Positions 15,663 through 24,222 of a DNA stretch of 38,044 nucleotides are shown piece by piece. The number at the start of each line of letters is the position of its first letter. The stretch's first letter is position 1. The DNA is taken from positions 1 to 38,044 of the forward strand of contig CAZXVH010000039.1 of NCBI GenBank assembly GCA_964643965.1, in the 5' to 3' direction. Both the position numbers and the translations under genes were made by a program. This DNA is from GCA-2746795 sp964643965. GTDB lineage: Bacteria; Chloroflexota; Anaerolineae; Promineifilales; Promineifilaceae. The notes below the pieces were generated by a model. It was not told the DNA's origin. It worked only from the letters and a program-made list of their open reading frames with translations, and did not search any database.

Positions 15663-18656
15663 ATGCCGAAACGAAAACGTCCACAACCCACTTCTACTCT
15701 GACCAGAGGGAACCAATTTTTAGCGGCGATCAACACTGTGGTGGCGGCTCTGGACAATGCGACCCGTTCGGAAACGGCCGTTTTCGACGCCTTTGTCCGA
15801 GAACTAAAAAAACTGGATCTGCATGGCGCAATCAGCATGTTATCTGAAACGGGGGATATGCTGGTGGTGAAGGCGCTTGTTATGCCAGACAATATGAACA
15901 AAGCTGTCCACGCCCTTGAAAAAATTATCAATATCAAAAGTGTGGGGTATAGCTACAGATTGGCAGCTGCCCATATTGATAGGGAAGTTCTGGAGACAAA
16001 TCAAGCGCTCTATCTTGAGAACAACTATCAAAAATTGCTGCAAGTGTTTCCTGACCTGGGATTTTTAGGCAGGCAGGCGCTGCGTCCCTTTTCCGGGCAG
16101 CCGGGCATTGTGGCCCCGATAACCCTGGATGGAAAAGTGCAGGGAACCCTCTATCTGGCCAGCGCTCAATTACAACCAGAAGATATTTCAATCATCTCCA
16201 TTTTTGCCAATCAAATCGCGAATGCGTTGCAAGAAGCACGCTTGCTGCAAAACATACAGCAAACAGAGGCGCAGTATCGCCGCCTGTTTGAAACGGCCAA
16301 TGACGCCATTCTGGTGTTGGATGTGCTGACGGAGCGCATTATTTCAGCCAATCCCAAAGCGCTGGCGCTGACGGGATATACCCTGGAAGAACTTTATACC
16401 CTTTCTTTGGAAACGCTTTTTCCGCTGAATCAATTCTCCGCTCAGGTCCGCTTGCTAAAAAACGATTTGCGCCACCGGGCGTTTATAACAGAGGCGCAGG
16501 TACAAAATCGGGGAGGGAGCCCGGTTGCCGTAGAAATTTCAGCCACATTGTTTGAATTGAACGGGCGTGTTTTACTGCAAGGTTTTATGCGGGATATTAC
16601 TGAGCAAAAACATATTGAATCTTTGCAAACGGCCGTTTACCAGATAGCCACCCTCGCCAATTCAGATATCAACCTGAACGATCTATACCGTTCCATCCAC
16701 CTGGGTGTGGGTAGCTTAATGGAAGCCAAGAACTTCTATATCGCCCTCTACGACAAGGTAGAAGACAAACTCATGCTGCCCTATTTTGTGGATGAGAAAG
16801 ATAATTATGATGGCCAGCCCTATCCGGCCGGAAAAGGGTTGACAGAGTTAGTCATCCGCAGCGGTTTACCGCGGCTCGTGAATGATGAGGATCATGAGGC
16901 GCTGTGCCGCTCTGGCCAGGTCGTGCCGGTTGGCCCTGCTTCTCAAATCTGGTTGGGCGTTCCGCTCAAAAAGAACGAGGAAACTTTCGGGGCCATCGTG
17001 GTGCAAAGCTACGAAGATCGCGGCGTTTACACGGAACAGGAGAAGCAGTTTCTGGTATTTGTTTCCGGCCAAATCGCGGCCGCGATTGAGCGTAAACGGG
17101 CCGAAACCGAACGCATGAAGCTGACTGCGAAATTGGAGCAGCATGTCAGCATGTTAAATGCGGTGCTTTCTTCGACGCCAGAATCTTTCTACATTTATGA
17201 TCTCAACGGCCGTTTCTTATTTGTCAGTGATTCCGCCGCCGCCGTTCTCGGCATTTCCAGCCAGGAGATGATCGGAAAAACATGGCAGGAACTCGGTTAT
17301 AGAGGTGAAGCCATTGAGCGCTTTATGGCCGAACAGGCCCAGGTGTTGGCTACCGGCGAAACCCTCATCCGCGAAACGGCCGTTATCGAAAACGATGAAA
17401 CTCGTTATTTTGAGTATTCGTTAAATCCGGTACACAACAAGCAGCATGAATTCATCATGCTCGTCACTATTTCTCGTGAAATAACGGAAAGAAAACGGGC
17501 CGAAGAAGCCTTGCGTCACACTCAAAAAATTGAAAGCCTGGGTATATTGGCCGGCGGCGTCGCCCATGACTTCAACAACCTCCTGGTGGCGATGCTGAGC
17601 CAAAACTCACTGGCCCTGGCCAAGCTTTCACCCGGTCATGCCGCCTATGCCCACATTGAAAAAGCGGTGAAGGCTGCCGAACGGGCTGCTGAACTAACCC
17701 GGCAGCTTTTAGCCTATTCAGGTCGGGGTCAGTTTGCGCTTGAACGCCTGGATTTGAATACTATCATCATGGAAAATCGCCACCTGCTTGAAGTTGCCGT
17801 TCCCCCTAAAGTGACGCTCACTTTGAATTTAGGCAAAAATCTACCCCTGATTGACGCCGACCCGGGACAAATGCAGCAGGTTGTGATGAACTTGATTTTA
17901 AATGCGGCCGAGGCGTTTGAAGAGCGGCCGGGGACGATTCTGGTGAATACAAAACCGGTAACGATCTTGGCGCAAAACAATCCGTTTTGGCATTTAACCA
18001 ACCAGGAAGTGGTCGATGGCGACTATGTTTTGATCAGCGTACAAGACGATGGCGTGGGCATGGATGCAGAAACCCTGGATCGTATCTTTGATCCGTTTTA
18101 CACCACAAAGTTTACCGGGCGTGGCTTAGGGTTGGCGGCCGTTTTGGGCATTGTACGCGGACATCAGGGCGGCCTGCATGTGGAGAGCCAGCCGAATGTG
18201 GGCACCACGTTTGAAATTGTTTTCCCCGTTTCCAGCACACAAATCGCGGCGCCATCTGAGGAATCTGTGGACTATTCGGCAGCTTCAGGGGTAGTTTTAG
18301 TGATTGATGATGAAGCGCCGGTCTTAGAAGCGGTGCAAGATATTTTAGAATTACAGGGTATAGAGACGCTAACGGCAGCAAACGGCCGTTTAGGGGTGCA
18401 AACCTATCAGGCGCATCAAGATAGAATCGACCTCGTTTTGCTCGATTGGTCCATGCCAGAAATGAATGGGGCCGAGACCCTGGAAGCCCTGGTGGCCATC
18501 AACCCAGATGTGCGGGTTATCCTCACCTCTGGTTACAGCGAAACAGAAATTGCCGACAAATCACACTTTGAGCAACTGGCCGGCTATTTGCAAAAACCAT
18601 ACTCCCTTGCCACGCTCACCGATGAAATTTCACGCCATTTGCCTCACTCCAGCTAA
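15663..18656 (+). CDS. GAF-PAS-GAF-PAS hybrid histidine kinase with receiver domain
   Basis: This is a 997-residue cytosolic hybrid kinase. Order: GAF (about 20-195), PAS (about 200-320, YRRLFETANDAILVLD), GAF (about 330-480), PAS (about 495-610, STPESFYIYDLNGRFLFVSD), HisKA with H635 in GGVAHDFNNLL, HATPase_c (DDGVGMD, GRGLGLAAVLGI), and a C-terminal receiver with phospho-acceptor D928 in LVLLDWSMPEMNG. The HDFNN form of the H-box is typical of NtrB-like hybrid kinases. With no DNA-binding output domain in the chain, signal output must go through an unlinked phosphotransfer protein or regulator. No strong ribosome-binding site precedes ATG 15663. Which signals the GAF and PAS domains read is unknown. 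Confidence 0.93.
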   Translation: MPKRKRPQPTSTLTRGNQFLAAINTVVAALDNATRSETAVFDAFVRELKKLDLHGAISMLSETGDMLVVKALVMPDNMNKAVHALEKIINIKSVGYSYRLAAAHIDREVLETNQALYLENNYQKLLQVFPDLGFLGRQALRPFSGQPGIVAPITLDGKVQGTLYLASAQLQPEDISIISIFANQIANALQEARLLQNIQQTEAQYRRLFETANDAILVLDVLTERIISANPKALALTGYTLEELYTLSLETLFPLNQFSAQVRLLKNDLRHRAFITEAQVQNRGGSPVAVEISATLFELNGRVLLQGFMRDITEQKHIESLQTAVYQIATLANSDINLNDLYRSIHLGVGSLMEAKNFYIALYDKVEDKLMLPYFVDEKDNYDGQPYPAGKGLTELVIRSGLPRLVNDEDHEALCRSGQVVPVGPASQIWLGVPLKKNEETFGAIVVQSYEDRGVYTEQEKQFLVFVSGQIAAAIERKRAETERMKLTAKLEQHVSMLNAVLSSTPESFYIYDLNGRFLFVSDSAAAVLGISSQEMIGKTWQELGYRGEAIERFMAEQAQVLATGETLIRETAVIENDETRYFEYSLNPVHNKQHEFIMLVTISREITERKRAEEALRHTQKIESLGILAGGVAHDFNNLLVAMLSQNSLALAKLSPGHAAYAHIEKAVKAAERAAELTRQLLAYSGRGQFALERLDLNTIIMENRHLLEVAVPPKVTLTLNLGKNLPLIDADPGQMQQVVMNLILNAAEAFEERPGTILVNTKPVTILAQNNPFWHLTNQEVVDGDYVLISVQDDGVGMDAETLDRIFDPFYTTKFTGRGLGLAAVLGIVRGHQGGLHVESQPNVGTTFEIVFPVSSTQIAAPSEESVDYSAASGVVLVIDDEAPVLEAVQDILELQGIETLTAANGRLGVQTYQAHQDRIDLVLLDWSMPEMNGAETLEALVAINPDVRVILTSGYSETEIADKSHFEQLAGYLQKPYSLATLTDEISRHLPHSS

Positions 18657-18676
18657 TGCGCCAGCCATCTGCACTG

Positions 18677-18685
18677 TGCTATAAT
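18677..18685 (+). promoter_or_regulatory. Extended -10 promoter of the DUF368 gene
   Basis: TG-C-TATAAT (18677-18685) is a consensus extended -10 box. It lies about 34 bases before ATG 18719; the -35 region is poor. Confidence 0.6.
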
Positions 18686-18718
18686 TCAGCGCTCAAGTTA
18701 TAAATTTATGAGGTAAAC

Positions 18719-19732
18719 ATGGCAGCAACAACAAAAGACCAAACCGAAACAGAACAGTCAAAACCAAAACGTACGCTGCGAGAGTATGTGGGCTTAAGCC
18801 TGCGCGGCATGGCCATGGGCGCATCCGACATTGTGCCCGGCGTATCCGGCGGCACCATGGCCCTCATTTTGGGCATATATGAAGAGCTGATTGACTCCAT
18901 TCGCACCATTGGCCGCCCCCATTTATGGCAGGCAATTTTTAAACTTCGCATCAAAGAGATTTTTCAGATCATCAACTGGCAATTTTTGCTGGCGGTGGGT
19001 CTGGGCATTGGCCTGGCTATCCTGGTTTTGGCTCGTCCCCTGGAATGGATGCTGGTCAATCAGCCCGTTTACTTGTGGAGCTTTTTCTTTGGCCTGGTGG
19101 TGGCTTCAGCCTACACGGTGAGCAAACGCATTCCCCAGTGGAACCTGAAACTTTTTCTAATGCTTGTTGTCGGTACAATTGTGGCGTACATCATCGTGGG
19201 GCTGGTTCCCGCCCGCACTCCCGATACCTGGTGGTTCCTCTTTCTGGCGGGGGCGTTAGCCAGTTGCGCCATGATTTTACCCGGTATTTCCGGGGCGTTT
19301 ATCCTCTTTATTTTAGGCAAATATGCGGCGGTGTTGGGGGCTGTCAACAACCGGGAGCTGCTGCCCTTGTTCCTGGTAGCGGCCGGGGCGGCCGTGGGCC
19401 TGGTCACATTTGCCCAGGTGTTAAGCTGGCTGTTTAAACGCTACCATGATTACACCTTAGCTATTCTCATCGGCTTGATGGTGGGCAGCTTGCGTAAACT
19501 GTGGGCCTGGAAAGAAGATGTGGCCTGGCTGATGGATGCGGCCGGCGACTTCATCCTGGATAGTCATGATCAAATCCAGGTCATCAAGCAAATCAATATT
19601 TTCCCTGATATTTCCACCCGCGCTGGCGTCACCGAAATGGGGCTGGCGGTGGGGTTAGCCGCTCTGGGCGCGGTGCTGGTGCTGCTCATTGAATGGTATG
19701 CCCAGAAAAAAGAAAAGGCAGAAGTTTCCTGA
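18719..19732 (+). CDS. DUF368 membrane protein, probable undecaprenyl-phosphate translocase (PopT-like)
   Basis: This is a 337-residue polytopic inner-membrane protein. The family signature GMAMGASDIVPGVSGGTMALILGIYE is near residues 30-55, and a second inverted-like signature LPGISGAFILFILGKY lies near 195-210, consistent with an internal duplicated topology. About 8-9 membrane segments are visible. Recent work on the DUF368 family assigns recycling of undecaprenyl phosphate across the membrane for cell-wall synthesis; this function is taken from the family. GAGG with a 5-base spacer precedes ATG 18719. The Lys/Glu-rich tail is cytosolic-looking. It stands alone between the hybrid kinase and the SEC-C gene. 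Confidence 0.87.
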   Translation: MAATTKDQTETEQSKPKRTLREYVGLSLRGMAMGASDIVPGVSGGTMALILGIYEELIDSIRTIGRPHLWQAIFKLRIKEIFQIINWQFLLAVGLGIGLAILVLARPLEWMLVNQPVYLWSFFFGLVVASAYTVSKRIPQWNLKLFLMLVVGTIVAYIIVGLVPARTPDTWWFLFLAGALASCAMILPGISGAFILFILGKYAAVLGAVNNRELLPLFLVAAGAAVGLVTFAQVLSWLFKRYHDYTLAILIGLMVGSLRKLWAWKEDVAWLMDAAGDFILDSHDQIQVIKQINIFPDISTRAGVTEMGLAVGLAALGAVLVLLIEWYAQKKEKAEVS

Positions 19733-19881
19733 GTTGGCCCGTATATAGAAGTTGTGTGTGTAACCTTACAAGAATTGCTGCCCCTTCTGGCAGCCCTGGA
19801 GCAGAGCGAGAGCTAGAGTGTAGAGCGGGAAGGAAACCTCTCGCTCTTGCTCAATCCTCTAGCTTCAAAGAGAGGTACAAA

Positions 19882-20760
19882 ATGTCGAAGATAGGAAGAA
19901 ATGATCCTTGTTATTGTGGCAGTGGTAAAAAATATAAACAATGTCATATGAAAGTTGACAAAGCGGCGGAAAAAGAGCGCCGTTCCTGGTCTCAGGCGGC
20001 CACCTGGCTGCGGCGTGACCTGATGAAATTCGCCCGTGACGAGCGCTTTAACGAGAGCTTTGCCCAGGCTGTGCCATTTTTCTGGAATAATTATTACGAC
20101 ATGGACAATGTGGAGCAGATGAGTGTTCTGGAAGCGATGCGTTTTGCCGACTGGTTTGCCTTTGATCACGCTCAAGAAGACGGCCGTTATCTTGTCCAGA
20201 TTTATCATGAAGAAAAACAAAGTGAGCTATCTGAGTATCAACTGGCTATCCTCGAAGGCTGGCTGAAAGCGGCCCCCTCTGGCGCCTATGAACTGCGCAG
20301 CTATGAAGGCCAGGTGCTATCCTTGCGTGACATCACCACCGGCGAAGATTATGAGGTCTTTGAAGCCGGCGGGCGGGGCAATGTGGAAATCGGCGAAATC
20401 ATCCTCGGCCGTATTTTGCCCGTTCATGACCAGCTAGAGTTTAGCGCCTCTCCGGCCTACCTGCCTGGCGATGAAATTCAGGATTTGCCCGAAAAACTCA
20501 AAGCAGCTGAAGACGCCTACAAAGTTGAGCACCCCGACGCGACGCATGAAGAATTTATGCGCGACAACAGTTACCTCATCGTCCATCATGCCTTAGCCCA
20601 GGCTGAACGAGTCGGCCGTCCGCCCGTAGCCCGCCTCGACCCCCATCGGGAAGATGGCAAAACACAAATGCTGGCCAATAAAATGAAACAAAAAGTACAG
20701 AAACAGGTCATGAAAGACATTCCCATGCAACAAACGACCCGTCAGAAAATCGGCGAATAA
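19882..20760 (+). CDS. SEC-C zinc-motif protein of unknown function
   Basis: This 292-residue soluble protein starts with a SEC-C motif, GRNDPCYCGSGKKYKQCH, a C-x-C-x8-C-H zinc site like that at the SecA C-terminus. The rest has no domain I can name: a helical part (SQAATWLRRDLMKFAR..., MRFADWFAFDHA) and a central region with strand-rich segments (SLRDITTGEDYEVFEAGGRG) that resembles SEC-C proteins often found as stand-alone hypotheticals. ATG 19882 follows AGAGG by 6 bases. A longer frame from 19693 runs into the preceding gene and has no support. The basic, Gln/Lys-rich C-terminus could bind nucleic acid or ribosomes. A 13-bp hairpin follows. Confidence 0.75.
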   Translation: MSKIGRNDPCYCGSGKKYKQCHMKVDKAAEKERRSWSQAATWLRRDLMKFARDERFNESFAQAVPFFWNNYYDMDNVEQMSVLEAMRFADWFAFDHAQEDGRYLVQIYHEEKQSELSEYQLAILEGWLKAAPSGAYELRSYEGQVLSLRDITTGEDYEVFEAGGRGNVEIGEIILGRILPVHDQLEFSASPAYLPGDEIQDLPEKLKAAEDAYKVEHPDATHEEFMRDNSYLIVHHALAQAERVGRPPVARLDPHREDGKTQMLANKMKQKVQKQVMKDIPMQQTTRQKIGE

Positions 20761-20789
20761 TTAAAAATCAAGCAAACCGCAAAGGACGT

Positions 20790-20830
20790 AAAAGGCGCAA
20801 AGGGAGTTCAACTTTCACTTTGCGCCTTTT
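20790..20830. terminator. Hairpin between the SEC-C gene and aroA
   Basis: AAAAGGCGCAAAG (20790-20802) pairs perfectly with CTTTGCGCCTTTT (20818-20830), and the right arm ends in a T-run. The loop carries a fragment (GAGTTCAACTTTC) of the dispersed hairpin family. It should terminate the SEC-C transcript; it lies only 16 bases before the aroA start codon and may also act on aroA translation. Confidence 0.75.
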
Positions 20831-20846
20831 GCGATAAATTTCCGTT

Positions 20847-22181
20847 ATGGCCTCATCGAAGCTCCTCATCCGCCCTCAAAAAACACCCCTAACCGGCATA
20901 ATTAATGTACCCGGCGATAAGTCCATTAGCCATCGTGCCATTATGTTGGGCGCCCTGGCCGAGGGCAAAAGCATCATTCGCAACTGGCTGCCGGCCGGAG
21001 ACACCCTGGCCACTTTAAACGCCTTTCAAGCATTGGGCGTCGTCATTGAAGTAGACCGGCATTCACCTACCGCCTGGAACCTGGTCATTGAAGGGCGCGG
21101 GCTGCACGGCTTAAAGGCGCCACGCAAAGCGCTCGACTGCCGCAATGCGGGCACATTGATGCGCCTTCTGAGCGGTATCATGGCCGGGCAATCATTTTCT
21201 TCTGTGCTGGATGGCAGTGAGCAGTTACGCCAGCGCCCCATGCGCCGCATTTTGGAACCGTTGAAAGGGATGGGCGCCAAAATTTCGGCCAAAGAAGGAC
21301 GAGCGCCGCTATCTATTGAACCGGCGCAGCTCAAAGGCGCGGCTTACGCAATGCCGGTGGCCAGCGCTCAAGTGAAAAGCGCCCTGCTGTTGGCCGGTTT
21401 ATACGCCGCCGGTGAAACGCGCATCTACCAGCCCGGCCCGGCCCGCGACCATACCGAGCGGATGCTTAAGGCGGTGGCGGTGAATGTGCAGACGGATGGC
21501 GATTGGATTATCCTGCCCCCGGCCGAAGGTGAGCGCAAATTACAAGCCTTCGATTTGACGGTTCCAGGCGACATGTCGTCGGCGGCGTTTCCGCTGGTGG
21601 CGGCGGCCATTGTGCCCCATTCTGAAGTGACCATTAACAATGTGGGTTATAACGACACCCGCACCGGCATTTTAGAGATGCTCCAGCAGATGGGCGCGAC
21701 CTTCACTATCGCCAATGAACGGGTGACGGGCGGCGAACCGGCCGTCGATTTGACCTTCCGGTTTAACGAACTGCACGCCGCCGACATTGGCGGCGAGGTG
21801 GTGGTACGCGGTATCGATGAGTTTCCCATTTTAGCGGTGGCGGCGACGCAGGCGAGCGGCACAACGACGGTGCGTGACGCGGCCGAATTACGGGTGAAAG
21901 AGGTAGATCGCATCACGGCGCTAGCCGGTGAACTGGCGAAAATGAGTGTTGATATGGTGGAACGGCCGGATGGGTTTACGCTGCATGGTCCCAAACGGCC
22001 GTTTTCCGCCGAAGTAGATAGTCATGATGATCATCGCCTGGGCATGGCGCTGGCCGTCATGGGTCTCGTCACTTACGGGGAGACGCTCATCCACGACGCG
22101 CTCTGCATTCACGACAGCTTCCCCGGCTTCGTGGAAACGATGCAATCCCTGGGGGCGAATATGGCGTGGGTGGAGGAGTAG
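20847..22181 (+). CDS. aroA: 3-phosphoshikimate 1-carboxyvinyltransferase (EPSP synthase)
   Basis: This enzyme transfers enolpyruvyl from phosphoenolpyruvate to shikimate-3-phosphate in aromatic amino-acid synthesis. Present are PGDKSISHRAIMLGALAEG at the N-terminus, RNAGTLMRLLSG (phosphoenolpyruvate-binding), PGDMSSAAFPLVAAA, LRVKEVDRITAL and HDDHRLGMALAVMGL. The 444-residue length is standard. The start codon follows the terminator hairpin with no obvious promoter or ribosome-binding site, so an internal or leaderless arrangement is possible. No other aro gene is nearby. The gene ends 5 bp before the gapped minisatellite. Confidence 0.97.
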   Translation: MASSKLLIRPQKTPLTGIINVPGDKSISHRAIMLGALAEGKSIIRNWLPAGDTLATLNAFQALGVVIEVDRHSPTAWNLVIEGRGLHGLKAPRKALDCRNAGTLMRLLSGIMAGQSFSSVLDGSEQLRQRPMRRILEPLKGMGAKISAKEGRAPLSIEPAQLKGAAYAMPVASAQVKSALLLAGLYAAGETRIYQPGPARDHTERMLKAVAVNVQTDGDWIILPPAEGERKLQAFDLTVPGDMSSAAFPLVAAAIVPHSEVTINNVGYNDTRTGILEMLQQMGATFTIANERVTGGEPAVDLTFRFNELHAADIGGEVVVRGIDEFPILAVAATQASGTTTVRDAAELRVKEVDRITALAGELAKMSVDMVERPDGFTLHGPKRPFSAEVDSHDDHRLGMALAVMGLVTYGETLIHDALCIHDSFPGFVETMQSLGANMAWVEE

Positions 22182-22432
22182 TCAGTAGTCAGTAGTCAGT
22201 GGACAGTGGACAGTGGACAGTGGACAGTGGACAGTGGACGGTGAACAGTGGACAGTGGACGGTGAACAGTGGNNNNNNNNNNNNNNNNNNNNNNNNNNNN
22301 NNNNNNNNNNNNNNNNNNNNNNNNNNNNNNNNNNNNNNNNNNNNNNNNNNNNNNNNNNNNNNNNNNNNNNNNCAGTGGACAGTGGACAGTGGACGGTGAA
22401 CAGTGGACAGTGGACGGTGAACAGTGGGTGGC
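22182..22432. repeat. 7-bp minisatellite with assembly gap
   Basis: CAGTGGA and variant heptads (CAGTAGT, CGGTGAA, CAGTGAA) are tandemly repeated on both sides of a run of exactly 100 N (22273-22372). The visible pattern repeats as a higher-order unit CAGTGGACAGTGGACGGTGAA. The N-run is a scaffold gap of unknown true length, caused by this repeat. Open frames through it are artefacts. Copies of the same heptads lie at 1501-1534, 3610-3694 and about 15596-15606. Confidence 0.95.
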
Positions 22433-22435
22433 GCC

Positions 22436-23242
22436 TTACCGCTGTATCGCCTGACGAACGGCCGTTGCATAATCCAGAAAAACGGCCGTTCGTTGTATTT
22501 TAAAGTCTCGTGGTCGAGGGATGTGGATGGGGATGGTGTGCGTAATGGTAGCGGGTTGGTCGGCCGGCTGCTCCGCTGATTGCCCGGCGGACTGCCCGCC
22601 GGGCAGCCAGCTGGGCTGCCCCATTACCAGCACCATGTCGGCCAGAAACACCGCTTCGGTGATGCTGTGCGTCACCATAAACACCGTCACCGGGTGCGCC
22701 TGCCAGATACGCAGTAATTCCTGCCCCATGCGCTCCCGCGTCAGGGCGTCGAGCGCCCCGAACGGTTCGTCGAGCAGCAGCAGCGTGGGCTGGTGGACTA
22801 AGGCCCGTGCCAGGGCCACGCGCTGCGCCATGCCGCCGGAAAGTTGCGCCGGATATGCGGCGGCGTCCTCGGCCAGCCCCACCAGTTCCAGGGAAGCTTG
22901 CACCTTCTGCTGCGCCGAACCATCATCTTGTCCCAGAATTTCCAGGGGCAGTTTTACATTGTCATAGGCAGTGCGCCAGGGCATGAGATTGTCGCGCTGA
23001 AAGACAATGCCCACCGGCGTATCGTCCCCTTCGGCGCGGTGAACGTGGCCGGTGGTGGGGGTTAACAAGCCGCCCAACACGCGCAGCAGCGTCGATTTAC
23101 CCACCCCGGACGGCCCCACCAAGACCACAAAGGCCCCCCGCTCAATGGTTAAGGAAATATCAGCAATGACAGAGCGGCCGTTGCCATCCGGGAAGGCGTA
23201 GCTAATCTGGTTCAAAGAAATAAACGGGTCCACAGGCGTCAA
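22436..23242 (-). CDS. ABC transporter ATPase (nitrate/sulfonate/thiamine-precursor type)
   Basis: This 268-residue ATPase energises the permease at 24223-25017. Walker A is GPSGVGKST, Q-loop FQRDNLMPW, signature LSGGMAQRVALARAL, Walker B LLLLDEPFGALDA and the switch His in MVTHSITEA. After the core there is an odd low-complexity insert, LPGGQSAGQSAEQPADQPA, before a basic end. It probably begins at TTG 23242, overlapping the binding-protein stop, or at GTG 23233; neither has a good ribosome-binding site, so coupling is likely. Substrate assignment rests on the binding protein. The 3' end abuts the minisatellite, so transcription may run into it. Confidence 0.9.
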   Translation of the reverse strand: MTPVDPFISLNQISYAFPDGNGRSVIADISLTIERGAFVVLVGPSGVGKSTLLRVLGGLLTPTTGHVHRAEGDDTPVGIVFQRDNLMPWRTAYDNVKLPLEILGQDDGSAQQKVQASLELVGLAEDAAAYPAQLSGGMAQRVALARALVHQPTLLLLDEPFGALDALTRERMGQELLRIWQAHPVTVFMVTHSITEAVFLADMVLVMGQPSWLPGGQSAGQSAEQPADQPATITHTIPIHIPRPRDFKIQRTAVFLDYATAVRQAIQR

Positions 23243-24207
23243 GGCTGTACTTTTTCGATGATGTCATTGGTGAAGATCGCCTCCAGGTCGCCCAGGGGCG
23301 CATCTAAAAAGCCCATTTGCAGCAAAATGGCCTCGGTTTGCCGCCAGGAAGCGGCGTCCGTTTGGCCCAATGTTTCGGCAGTCCACAGGGGCAGCGACGC
23401 CGCCAGCACATTGCGGCGGCTGTCATCCAACCCTTCCACAAACTTTTTGCTGATTTCATACGCCTCATCCGGGTTCGCCAATGTGTCGGCCAGGCCGCGC
23501 AGGGTGGCCCGCACAAAACGCTGCACCAGTTCCGGGTTTTGCGCCAGGAGCGTCTCGTTGGTGATGATGCCATTGGCCACCAGGTCGATATAGTCGGCCA
23601 CGTTAATGACGTTGATGGCTTCGCCTTGCTCTTGCAGCTGCAGCGGTTCGTTGTTGCTGTAACCCACCACCGCTTCTGACTGGTCAGCCAGCAGCGATTG
23701 CACCTGGTTGAAACCAATGTCGTTGCCGTTTACCTCAGCTTCGCTCAGGCCGGCCGCCTGGAGCAGACCGACATAGCCCACGTAGCTGGCCCCAAAGAAA
23801 CCGGGCAGCCCCACGTTGCGGCCGGCTAAATCTTGGGGCGTCTCAATGCCAGACGCCGCTTTGCTGACGATGGCGATGGGATAGCGCTGGAACCACTCCA
23901 TGACGTAGACAATGGGTAACGACTGCGCCCGGGCTAAGATGACCTGATCGCCGCTGACAATGGCAAACGGCCGTTCCCCAGCCCCCACCAGCGCCACCCC
24001 ATCCGTCTCAAAACTGTAGTCGAAGGTTACCTCCAATCCTTCCTCCGCGTAGTAGCCCTTATCAACGGCCACATAAAAAGGGGCATATTGCGGATCAGGG
24101 ATATAGCCCATCGGCAGATCGATCTGGGTTATTTCCCCTGACTCCTCCCCGCCGCAAGCAGCCAAAATGAAGGTGAAAATCAGCAGCAAAATCAAACGCT
24201 TATTCAT
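23239..24207 (-). CDS. ABC transporter substrate-binding lipoprotein, NMT1/THI5-like
   Basis: This 322-residue lipoprotein has a short signal with lipobox ILAAC (Cys about residue 18) and the NMT1/THI5-like fold. MGYIPDPQYAPFYVAVDKGYYAEEGL near residues 33-58 is characteristic (start of lobe 1), followed by ETPQDLAGRNVGLPGFFG. Relatives bind formylaminopyrimidine or hydroxymethylpyrimidine (ThiY), riboflavin (RibY, known from Chloroflexi) or sulfonates; the first two fit best by sequence style, but I cannot decide. No TPP or FMN riboswitch is seen upstream of the operon. It lies between permease and ATPase genes in one operon, order permease - binding protein - ATPase. Confidence 0.88.
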   Translation of the reverse strand: MNKRLILLLIFTFILAACGGEESGEITQIDLPMGYIPDPQYAPFYVAVDKGYYAEEGLEVTFDYSFETDGVALVGAGERPFAIVSGDQVILARAQSLPIVYVMEWFQRYPIAIVSKAASGIETPQDLAGRNVGLPGFFGASYVGYVGLLQAAGLSEAEVNGNDIGFNQVQSLLADQSEAVVGYSNNEPLQLQEQGEAINVINVADYIDLVANGIITNETLLAQNPELVQRFVRATLRGLADTLANPDEAYEISKKFVEGLDDSRRNVLAASLPLWTAETLGQTDAASWRQTEAILLQMGFLDAPLGDLEAIFTNDIIEKVQP

Positions 24208-24222
24208 GGAATCAACTCCTTT

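Noticed and set aside
22182..22432. CRISPR array or coding repeat protein
   Set aside because: The units are 7 bp without unique spacers, and open frames through the area run across 100 N, so they are artefacts of the gap.
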